The notes beneath the pieces are model-generated. The model saw only the letters and a program-made list of their open reading frames with translations, ran no database searches and was not told the DNA's origin. From contig JAFIEI010000003.1 of assembly GCA_020832565.1 (NCBI GenBank), positions 1-64,000 on the forward strand: a stretch of 64,000 bases of DNA, read 5' to 3'. This document shows positions 41,903 to 49,377 of this stretch, piece by piece. Position numbers and translations under genes: made by a program. Positions within the stretch are counted from its first letter, which is position 1. Every line of letters starts with the position of its first letter. This stretch comes from Salinarimonas sp. (lineage in GTDB: Bacteria; Pseudomonadota; Alphaproteobacteria; Rhizobiales; Beijerinckiaceae).

Positions 41903-43036
41903 ATGAGTTGTCTGCACGGCTTCGGTCGTTTCTCCCTTCTCTCGCGAGTGATGGTGATCGGTCTCGTTTCCGGTCTCACGGCCGCGTGTAGTTCCGATAC
42001 GATGCGGTTCGCGGGGGATCCTTTCGGAAACCCCTTCTCCTCGCGTCAGGCCGAACCCGTCACCACGGGGAGTATCGATCCGGGCGGCGCCTCGTCATCC
42101 GGCATCATTCAGGCCGCGCCGCTGGACGCTCCGGGCGCTGCTCAACAGCAGCCGCAGGCGATTTCCACGCAAGCCTCTGCGCCGAGCGGCAACCAGCAGC
42201 GCTCCACCGGTCCCGCCGGCTGGACGGCTCTCGGTGGCACGCCGATCGTCGTTCGCGAGGGGCAGACGCTCAACAGCCTTTCCGACCGCTACAACGTCCC
42301 CGCCTCCGCCATTCTCTCGGCGAACGGCCTGCAGCGCGCGGAAGATGTCCGGGCCGGATCGACCGTGGTGATACCGGTCTACAATGCCATCGGTTCGCAG
42401 ACGGCCTCGGCGCAGCCGGCGCAGACCCGCAACGATGCGTCGACCTCCGGTTCACAGTCGCAGTCGCGCCAGACCTCCGCAGCGCCGCCCTCGCAGCCGT
42501 CCTCGGCACCGCCGCCGCGTCCGCAACAGGTCGCGAGCGCCGCTCGTCCTGCGCCGCAGCCGGAAAGCCGCCAGGACAATGCCAGCGCATCTGCGCCGGC
42601 GCCGAGTGTCCAGCAGGCGAGCGCACCGCAGCCGGAGCCGCAGGCCTCGCAGCCGAACGTCGCCGCAGAAGGACTCGATTTCCGCTGGCCGGCGCGCGGG
42701 CGCGTTATTGCGGGTTTCGGCACCGGTGGCAATGAAGGCATCAACATCGCCCTTCCCGAAGGCACGCCGGTCCGCGCTGCCGAGAGCGGGACGGTCGCCT
42801 ATGCCGGCAGCGAGCTCAAGGGCTACGGCAACCTGATCCTGATCCGCCATGATGACGGCTACGTCTCCGCCTACGCCCATAACCGCGATCTGCTGGTCAA
42901 GCGTGGCGATACGGTGCGGCGCGGGCAGGTGATCTCCAATTCCGGGCGCACCGGCAACGTCAACGCGCCGCAGCTGCATTTCGAGATCCGCCGCGGCTCC
43001 GACCCGGTCGACCCGATGCCCTATCTGCGCGGCTGA
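41903..43036 (+). CDS. NlpD-like lipoprotein with LysM and degenerate LytM (M23) domain
   Basis: A 377-residue lipoprotein. The signal ends at LTAAC with a lipobox cysteine near residue 27 from the ATG at 41903. A LysM domain (VREGQTLNSLSDRYNVPASAILSANGL) is followed by a long Pro/Gln/Ser-rich linker and a C-terminal LytM domain. In active M23 enzymes the first zinc ligands lie in H-x-G-x-D; here that segment is NEGINIALPEG, so His and Asp are missing, while HLHFE-type LHFEIR is partly kept. The protein is therefore probably an amidase activator like NlpD/EnvC rather than an endopeptidase. It stands between fliX and the giant gene and ends at a strong hairpin. Confidence 0.85.
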   Translation: MSCLHGFGRFSLLSRVMVIGLVSGLTAACSSDTMRFAGDPFGNPFSSRQAEPVTTGSIDPGGASSSGIIQAAPLDAPGAAQQQPQAISTQASAPSGNQQRSTGPAGWTALGGTPIVVREGQTLNSLSDRYNVPASAILSANGLQRAEDVRAGSTVVIPVYNAIGSQTASAQPAQTRNDASTSGSQSQSRQTSAAPPSQPSSAPPPRPQQVASAARPAPQPESRQDNASASAPAPSVQQASAPQPEPQASQPNVAAEGLDFRWPARGRVIAGFGTGGNEGINIALPEGTPVRAAESGTVAYAGSELKGYGNLILIRHDDGYVSAYAHNRDLLVKRGDTVRRGQVISNSGRTGNVNAPQLHFEIRRGSDPVDPMPYLRG

Positions 43037-43060
43037 ACCGCCTCGCCTCATGGCTATGAG

Positions 43061-43091
43061 AACGCCGTCCCCGGTAATCGGGGGCGGCGTT
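43061..43091 (+). terminator. hairpin terminator after the NlpD-like gene
   Basis: AACGCCGTCCCCG and CGGGGGCGGCGTT form a 13-base-pair stem with one G-T pair around GTAAT, 24 bases past the stop. No T-run follows, so termination efficiency is uncertain, but base composition changes sharply to AT-rich directly after it. Confidence 0.65.
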
Positions 43092-43243
43092 GTGTCATGA
43101 AACTGATACAGAAATATACTATTCGTTGAGATATGGCGTTTTGCTTGATATCGATCCACCACTCGGGTATTCGCTTCGTTGTTTGGCGATAATGCATCTT
43201 TAGACAGCTAAAAATATTTGTTTCACGCAAGGTAAGTTTCAAG

Positions 43244-43266
43244 TTTTCATTTGAAGGCTTTTCATC
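43244..43266 (+). promoter_or_regulatory. leader element of the giant gene, TTTTCAT-SD-TTTTCAT
   Basis: TTTTCAT (43244-43250), GAAGG (43253-43257), TTTTCAT (43259-43265), then C and the ATG at 43267. The same arrangement precedes the next gene at 48049. The 175 bases upstream are AT-rich and should contain the promoter, but I cannot assign -35 and -10 boxes with confidence. Confidence 0.5.
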
Positions 43267-46200
43267 ATGCATGTTCTGTTCGATTCGCCGGCATCGCCGG
43301 TGCCGCTCCGCGATTCCGGCTCCACCACCTTCGATCTTGCGCAGGCGCCCGGGCATCAGCAAGGCGTGCGTTTCGATCGCCGGCCATTCGGCAATCTCGG
43401 ACACACTTTCCAGGTCCGCAATGCCGCCGGCGATTACGAACTCTATTTCGAATCGCGCATCGGCGAGGCGGGGCTGGTCTGGACCAATCGGGGGCGCCCG
43501 ATCGACATGCGCGGCGACTACCGCTACACGGTCGATTTCCCGATCCCCCGACAGCTTGGCACGCCCTTCGCAGAGCGTCTGAACGAGGTCGCGCGCGAGC
43601 TCGATCAGCGTGCGCGCCGAGCCACGGCCAATCCGGCGCTGCCCCTTTCCGACAATCCTTTCGTGCGTTTCGGCAATGCCATGGCCGGGGCGGGGATGTC
43701 GTTGATCGGCGATCCGCTGGGGGCCCTGGCGGGTGTCGCACCGTATTTCGCGGTGAGCCCGAGCATGTTTCAGGATCCCGCGATGATGGGTGTCGCGCGC
43801 GATCTCAGCCGAACAGCGAGTGGCGCAGTCGATCCGCAATTGCGTGAATGGCTGAGCGCCGTGGGTATCGGCGTGGACACGGCGGAGTTCGAATTCGGTA
43901 TCAATGCCTTCAGGATCGCGAGCCTTTGCGCAGGCGCCTACGCCCTGGCCGAGGGCGGATTGCGTCTGGTGCGCGTCGCGGGCGAGGTGCGCATTGCCGG
44001 TCAGAACCTGCACGTGCTGGCGTCCTTCGAAAATCTCTCTCGCGGGAAGATCGGACAGGTTGCGCGCTTTATCGACAATCTGACCCCGCAGGATATCGCG
44101 GCCTTCGACCCCGCGCTCCTGCAGGCCATGCGCAGCGGCCTCGCTCGTCATTCCGGCGATGCCACGGCCCGCGCAGCGCTGACGCGCCTCGACGACCTGG
44201 CGCGCGGCCGTATCGTCGTCACGCCGCCGGGTGGCGGAGCCGGAGCTGCGGGTGGCGGCGCCGGTCACAATATGCCGGATATGCCGCGTCTGAACGCGGG
44301 GAGGGGGGAGTCGATCGAGCTTTCCGGAAGCCACGGTCCCGCGCCGCGTCCGCGGGGCAGTCGACCGGCAGCATCGGGAGGTTCGCCGGCCGGTCATCGG
44401 ACTGACGACGCATCCTCAGGGCGCGACGCATCGGCCCGGATCACCGATCGCGCACAACGCCTGGCCGAGGCCGACCGGGCCCGCAGCGCGGCCTTGCGCG
44501 AGGCTGCAAACCGACATCCGATCGCACATAGCCCGGAAGTGTCGATTCAGCGTCCATACGAGAGCTGGGAGAGCGCCGGACAAATCGCCACCCGGCACAA
44601 TGCCGGGGCGCCGCTGCGCGACGTGGTCGTACGCCTGCCTTTCGAACGGCGTTTCGGTGATGGCGAGACATTGCGCGAGATCGCCCTCCTGCGAGGCGAC
44701 GCGCTCGCGCTGCAGCGGCAGGTCGATGCCTTCGTCGAATCGGGAAGCGTACCTCGTGATTTCGATCTGCGGGGCGCCGCCGCACAGGTCGGGGTCGATT
44801 GGGCAGCGGCCCGGCAGGCTGCCGCGCAGGCGCGGGTTCTCTCGGTCGCCATCAACAATCCGCTGACCATCGCGGGATACGACACCTTCGCCATGCCCGA
44901 TGCCGAGCGGGCGGAAACCGAATCGCTGCGCTTCAACGGCGAAGCCGATCTCGCCGGCATGATCGCCCTGCCGCTGCGCATCCTGCGCAATATCGCGGAT
45001 GGTATGGGTGATCAGATCGCCGCGCGCTCCGAAGAAGTCTGGGTCGGTCCGCCCGAGCGTGCGCGTGGCGCCGTCGCGGCTCTGGGCGAACAGGGCCGGC
45101 TCGCTCCGGGGCAGGACTTTGCAGCGATTCTCGCGCGCGCCGGCCTGACCAACAGCTTCGCTTCCCGCGAACAGGCCGGGCTCGACCTGCAGGCTGCCCG
45201 GATCGAGGCGGAGCAGCCGACGACTTATCAGGGCAGTGCGGTCGGCGTCCAACCCAGCCGCGAGGCCGCGGTCGGGGCGGTGATGGCGCATAACGCCGAA
45301 GCGCAGGCGGGCATCGATCCGCTCTGGCTTTACCTGCCGCTGGAGAACCGGATCACCGGGCCGGGGCTCCCCGAGGGTGCGCGCGGGCGGGCACACACGA
45401 TCTATGCCGGGCATGATTTCGGCGGGCTGGAATCCTTCTACGAGACGATGCGCGCACAGGGGCGGCTGCCCGAGAGCATCAGTTTCGACGCGTTGCTGCG
45501 CGAAGCCGGCATTGCGGGACGGTTCGCCGCTTGGCGGGTGCAGGAGCAGCCGCAGACGCCCGAGCCGGAACGCGCATCGCATCGGCAGGAGCCGAAGGCG
45601 GAAGTATCTGTTGAACGCGAGCCGGAGGCGGAAGTATCTGTTGAACGCGAGACGGATGCGGCGTCTCATGGTGAGCTGCCCGAGCAGCAGACGGCGCAAC
45701 GCGGCGATGTTCTGACATCACCGGAAATGCCGGATTTCGACGATCCGTCCAAGATCATCAGTTTCATTCGGGATCGACGTCTCGAGAGCTGGGAAGGTGA
45801 CGGAATCGACGACCTGGATGCAGAAGCACTCGATCGGGCTGCCGCGACGCTCTATGCGCTCGATTTCAGCGCGCCGGGCGGGATCGGTTTCTTCGATGAC
45901 GATCTGCGTGCAGCGATTGCGGCGATCCGTCGGGCGGGCGGGCGCGCATTTCCCGATCCGGTAATGCCGGGCGAGCCGGGTTACGAGGCGATGCCGCGTG
46001 CCGTCGATTACGGCCTTCCCGAACGCGCTTATCACTATGTCGGCATGGATGATGATGGCCATCCGATCTGGCGCGGCGAGGATGGGCGGCATGTCGGCCC
46101 GTTTGCTCGCGAACCCTCCGGTGCCTTCTCGAACCCGTCCGTCGAGAATGAGCCGCCGCCGGCGCGCTTTCCCTTCAACCCGACGGCGCCGGGCGCGATG

Positions 46201-47946
46201 GTGCCGTTGGCGCCTCCGGGTGCGATGGTCGAATACAATCCGGATCCGTACCCGTCGGACACGTCCCGCCCGGTTACGCGCGAAGAGTTGCTGCAGGAAT
46301 CGCGCGATCTCATCGATGCCATGATCGGGATGATCCGCGATGCCGGTTTCGATCTGCGCGCCGGGCTGAATGTTGCGATCCGCGATCCGTTCATGAACGC
46401 TCCGGTTCTGCGCAGCACCGGGGCGGTGGGGCTCGACACCTTGCGGGAAATCAACACGCGCCGGGCCGAGATCATGCGGGCGGCGGGTGCGGGCGACGTG
46501 CGCACGCTGCTCGACATCTTCGCGCATGCGCTGGGTGTCGGCGCCCGGATCGGCGAGGGGCTGCACGAGCCGCAGGTGGTGCGGATGATTCTGCAGGAAC
46601 TGATCGGCTTGCGGGGGCTGGGAATTAATTCCGCTCTGCAATGGAAGGCAGAGGCGCTCGAGGGCTATGCCGAACGATCATTCCTCGGCGAGGTATCTCC
46701 CTTCGAGTTCACCCCCGATCCGGAGAAGCTCTCGCTCGAGGCCGACAATCCCGGCTTCGCCCGGCTGGAGGGGCGGCTTTCGTTGAATGTCACGCGGCTA
46801 TCCCCCGAGGAAGCCGAAGGTGCGGTCGATATTTTCGGCAACGGCGACAGTGAGCTCATGATGCTCAACGAGGATCTACGCATCGGCAAGACGATGTTCG
46901 AGTTCTATACGCCTTCGTTCGGCATCGGCCCGCTGCAGATGCCCGGCGCCGAGTATCGCGAGGAACTGGCCCAGGAGCTGATCATCCCGGCGGGCAGCTA
47001 CCTGCCGCGCGAATTCGTTTCGGTGATCAACCGCGCCATCGGAGACGGGCATGTCGAAATGCGGCTCCAGGTGGATTATCGCGACGACCCCGAGGGGCAG
47101 GCAACCCTGCGCGACGAACTGATCGCGGGCCTCGGCGGCGATGCGCCGCTCGCCGGACAACCCGGCTTTCTCCAGGATTTTGGTCGTGAAAACATCCAGG
47201 CGACCTATCACCCCGGATTGCGCGCGCGGCTTTCGGCGCCTCCGGGCCGGACACCGCATGGACGGGATACGATTGACGCGAATTTCCCGCCCTCCGAGCA
47301 TTTCGTCAACTGGATGGTTTCGGTGGCGACGGGCGGCGCCGTGCATCTGCCGATGGATCGCGCGGTTCCCGGCGAGCTCGACGTGGCCGCGCGCTTCGCG
47401 CCCGATGCTCTGCACGGGTACGCCGACAAGGTGCGCATAAAGCTCAACCTCGGTCCATCGGCGAGTCTGGGGGATATCATCGGCCTGCGCACAGCCTTTT
47501 ATCTCGTGCGGGAATCGCGCCCTGAGGGGCGAACGGCGCTGTTGCGTTCCACCGAGACCGCGACGGTCACATTCGAGGACAGTTTCGCGCAGGAGCGGCA
47601 GATCGATGTGCCGGTCTGGCTCTCGATGATGCTGGGCGAGGCGGTCGCGCCGGGGCAGGTGGAAGCGGCGCTCGGGCTTCAGCCGCTGCCGCCGGGTGGC
47701 ATCGTGATCCCGCCGGGCGGCAGCGAGAGCCTGCGTGCTCAACTGGAGAAGGCATGGTTCGGCGCCGATCCGGACGACCAGAACGCCATCGCCGCCTTCA
47801 TCGCAGATCATCTCGCCGGAGCAGAGCCGGCATTCGCCGACGGGCGCACGCTCATGCCGGCGCTCAAGGATGAACTGATCTTATTGCTCCATCGCATCGC
47901 TACGCCTCGTGACGGGTTGGCTGCGCCGGAGGAGGCAGGAGAATGA
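43267..47946 (+). CDS. giant 1559-residue protein of unknown function
   Basis: A single uninterrupted frame of 1559 residues with GC content like the chromosome. I recognise no family. There is no signal peptide. The N-terminal part has two moderately hydrophobic helices (around residues 139-163, MAGAGMSLIGDPLGALAGVAP, and 216-237, FRIASLCAGAYALAEGGL). A Gly-rich linker lies at about 319-340 and a disordered Arg/Ser-rich segment at about 345-400. Helical and mixed regions follow. A tandem duplicated Glu/Val peptide (AEVSVERE repeated) lies near 778-797 and a Pro-rich linker at about 965-995. The C-terminal 500 residues look globular and include a paired ELAQELIIPAGSYLPREF element. The modular, linker-rich layout without export signal is reminiscent of secreted effectors or toxins, which is inference. 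The start follows GAAGG. Confidence 0.8.
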   Translation: MHVLFDSPASPVPLRDSGSTTFDLAQAPGHQQGVRFDRRPFGNLGHTFQVRNAAGDYELYFESRIGEAGLVWTNRGRPIDMRGDYRYTVDFPIPRQLGTPFAERLNEVARELDQRARRATANPALPLSDNPFVRFGNAMAGAGMSLIGDPLGALAGVAPYFAVSPSMFQDPAMMGVARDLSRTASGAVDPQLREWLSAVGIGVDTAEFEFGINAFRIASLCAGAYALAEGGLRLVRVAGEVRIAGQNLHVLASFENLSRGKIGQVARFIDNLTPQDIAAFDPALLQAMRSGLARHSGDATARAALTRLDDLARGRIVVTPPGGGAGAAGGGAGHNMPDMPRLNAGRGESIELSGSHGPAPRPRGSRPAASGGSPAGHRTDDASSGRDASARITDRAQRLAEADRARSAALREAANRHPIAHSPEVSIQRPYESWESAGQIATRHNAGAPLRDVVVRLPFERRFGDGETLREIALLRGDALALQRQVDAFVESGSVPRDFDLRGAAAQVGVDWAAARQAAAQARVLSVAINNPLTIAGYDTFAMPDAERAETESLRFNGEADLAGMIALPLRILRNIADGMGDQIAARSEEVWVGPPERARGAVAALGEQGRLAPGQDFAAILARAGLTNSFASREQAGLDLQAARIEAEQPTTYQGSAVGVQPSREAAVGAVMAHNAEAQAGIDPLWLYLPLENRITGPGLPEGARGRAHTIYAGHDFGGLESFYETMRAQGRLPESISFDALLREAGIAGRFAAWRVQEQPQTPEPERASHRQEPKAEVSVEREPEAEVSVERETDAASHGELPEQQTAQRGDVLTSPEMPDFDDPSKIISFIRDRRLESWEGDGIDDLDAEALDRAAATLYALDFSAPGGIGFFDDDLRAAIAAIRRAGGRAFPDPVMPGEPGYEAMPRAVDYGLPERAYHYVGMDDDGHPIWRGEDGRHVGPFAREPSGAFSNPSVENEPPPARFPFNPTAPGAMVPLAPPGAMVEYNPDPYPSDTSRPVTREELLQESRDLIDAMIGMIRDAGFDLRAGLNVAIRDPFMNAPVLRSTGAVGLDTLREINTRRAEIMRAAGAGDVRTLLDIFAHALGVGARIGEGLHEPQVVRMILQELIGLRGLGINSALQWKAEALEGYAERSFLGEVSPFEFTPDPEKLSLEADNPGFARLEGRLSLNVTRLSPEEAEGAVDIFGNGDSELMMLNEDLRIGKTMFEFYTPSFGIGPLQMPGAEYREELAQELIIPAGSYLPREFVSVINRAIGDGHVEMRLQVDYRDDPEGQATLRDELIAGLGGDAPLAGQPGFLQDFGRENIQATYHPGLRARLSAPPGRTPHGRDTIDANFPPSEHFVNWMVSVATGGAVHLPMDRAVPGELDVAARFAPDALHGYADKVRIKLNLGPSASLGDIIGLRTAFYLVRESRPEGRTALLRSTETATVTFEDSFAQERQIDVPVWLSMMLGEAVAPGQVEAALGLQPLPPGGIVIPPGGSESLRAQLEKAWFGADPDDQNAIAAFIADHLAGAEPAFADGRTLMPALKDELILLLHRIATPRDGLAAPEEAGE
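45601..45660 (+). repeat. 30-base tandem duplication in the giant gene
   Basis: Two consecutive 30-base units that begin GAAGTATCTGTTGAACGCGA and differ at only two of their last ten positions. They encode EVSVEREPEA and EVSVERETDA. The frame is preserved, so the duplication lengthens the acidic linker without breaking the protein. It is the only clear in-gene tandem repeat I see in the window. Confidence 0.85.
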
Positions 47947-48031
47947 GCGGGATGGGCGGTTCGGTGAGACAAGTGGAAATGTCTTGAACTGGATCGGAAA
48001 TTAATTATACTTAATAAATTATTGCAGCAAT

Positions 48032-48050
48032 TTTTCATAGAGGTTTTCAT
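48032..48050 (+). promoter_or_regulatory. leader element of the GxxH-motif gene, TTTTCAT-SD-TTTTCAT
   Basis: TTTTCAT (48032-48038), AGAGG (48039-48043), TTTTCAT (48044-48050) whose last two bases are the first two of the ATG at 48049. It matches the element before the giant gene. The preceding 50 bases are very AT-rich (TTAATTATACTTAATAAATT). Confidence 0.5.
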
Positions 48051-49296
48051 GAGTATCTCATTGAATACAGGTCAGTCTCGCATGCCGATCGGATCGCTGC
48101 CTCAGGACGAGCAATTCCAGGCATTTCGACTGCCTCCAAGCTATGGCGATCTTGCTCCACACCGACGCCAGGTCGATATGCTGCCCGCCTCCACCCTGCC
48201 ATCGGTATGGCCGCCCGGCTCCAACCGACCGGATGCCCCTGCATTAGAGGATGTGAAGCTACAATCGAATGAACATGGCGCGATTCCGGTCGACCGGATA
48301 GATCCATCGCAGCTTCTCCATTTCGACACGGCCGCCGCCAGTATCGCTAATGATATCGAGAAGCGCCGTGCGGATAACCCGAATTTCAGACTTGCTGTAA
48401 TGGGCGAGGAGCATTCGGATTTATCGGAGGCCATCTACCAGTTTACCGCGCACTATCTGCGCACCGGTGAGATCGGAAGTGATCTGATACAATTGATCGA
48501 ATCGCCAACGACGCCATATGTCGACGATTTAATTGACAAACTTTATGATGGTGACATCGACGAAGATGAGTTTCTGGCCCGTGGATCGGTTGCGCTGCAG
48601 CATCAATACCTCGCAGCCCTGATCAATCACGAGAACGAAACTGGTGAGACGGTCGATGATCCGGGCACTATCGACACTTTTCGCCGGATGCTGGAGCGCG
48701 ATGTCATCAGAAACTACAGAAATGACGCGCGCGTCGTTCTGGTGGACCGCAATCGATTCACATTCGATGAATCCGGGCAGAATGCGGACCGGACCAGGGG
48801 CTTGGAGGAAGCTGTTAGGGAAGCCATGGAGAGGTATCCCGACAATTTTCTTCTCTTGCAGGTCGGCAAGCTACACGTGATTCCGGATTTCGTGACGAAC
48901 AGCGAAATAGCCGAGGCGGGCGTTGTATTAAATGGCGTGCCTGGCGGACGAATACCGTCAGAATTGTCGCTGCTGCATGAGTTCACAGAACAATTCGGTG
49001 ACGATATGCATGCCTATATTGGTGTCCAATATCGGGAAAGTGGTTCGGGTTACAACGGCGTCGCAACCGAGCCGAATGTTCCGGTCCTGCTCAACATGGA
49101 TCCGATCGAGGGACGCGAGTACGATGTCGAGGCGACGCGTGCGCGGATGCGCGAGGCCGGCAATTGCGCGCAGGACGATGACGATTGTTGGGCATTCACA
49201 TCGCTCGATACAAGTACGTTTTACATGTACACTGGGCGGTTCTACCGAGAGCCGCTTGGTCGTGAACCAGGTGACCCTATGCCGGTGCCGGAATAA
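48049..49296 (+). CDS. protein with paired GxxH motifs (TIKI/EreA/ChaN-like), possible effector
   Basis: A 415-residue protein, less GC-rich than its neighbours. The first 110 residues are polar, Pro/Ser/Gln-rich and probably disordered. Residues 115-125 read RLAVMGEEHSD (G119-E-E-H122) and residues 270-280 VGKLHVIPD (G273-K-L-H276). In between lie a helix after the first motif (EAIYQFTAHYL) and a strand DARVVLVDRNRF. Two GxxH motifs at the ends of strands define the superfamily that includes TIKI/TraB proteases, erythromycin esterase, ChaN and a domain of Pasteurella toxin. No signal peptide is present. The start has AGAGG five bases upstream. It follows the giant gene by 102 bases and shares its leader element, so the two probably function together. 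Confidence 0.7.
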   Translation: MSISLNTGQSRMPIGSLPQDEQFQAFRLPPSYGDLAPHRRQVDMLPASTLPSVWPPGSNRPDAPALEDVKLQSNEHGAIPVDRIDPSQLLHFDTAAASIANDIEKRRADNPNFRLAVMGEEHSDLSEAIYQFTAHYLRTGEIGSDLIQLIESPTTPYVDDLIDKLYDGDIDEDEFLARGSVALQHQYLAALINHENETGETVDDPGTIDTFRRMLERDVIRNYRNDARVVLVDRNRFTFDESGQNADRTRGLEEAVREAMERYPDNFLLLQVGKLHVIPDFVTNSEIAEAGVVLNGVPGGRIPSELSLLHEFTEQFGDDMHAYIGVQYRESGSGYNGVATEPNVPVLLNMDPIEGREYDVEATRARMREAGNCAQDDDDCWAFTSLDTSTFYMYTGRFYREPLGREPGDPMPVPE

Positions 49297-49351
49297 TACT
49301 GATAACAGGCTGGGTAGCAGCAGAGGTTTCCCGGTACCTGTTCCCATCAGC

Positions 49352-49373
49352 CCGCGCCGGTCTTCCGGCGCGG
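49352..49373. terminator. hairpin between convergent genes
   Basis: CCGCGCCGG and CCGGCGCGG form a perfect nine-base-pair stem around TCTT, located between the ends of the GxxH-motif gene and the ferredoxin-like gene. No T tract on either strand, so it may be only a partial terminator. Confidence 0.5.
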
Positions 49374-49377
49374 CACC

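Noticed and set aside
41903..43036. Active M23 peptidoglycan endopeptidase
   Set aside because: The first zinc-binding His and Asp are replaced (NEGIN), as in NlpD/EnvC activators.
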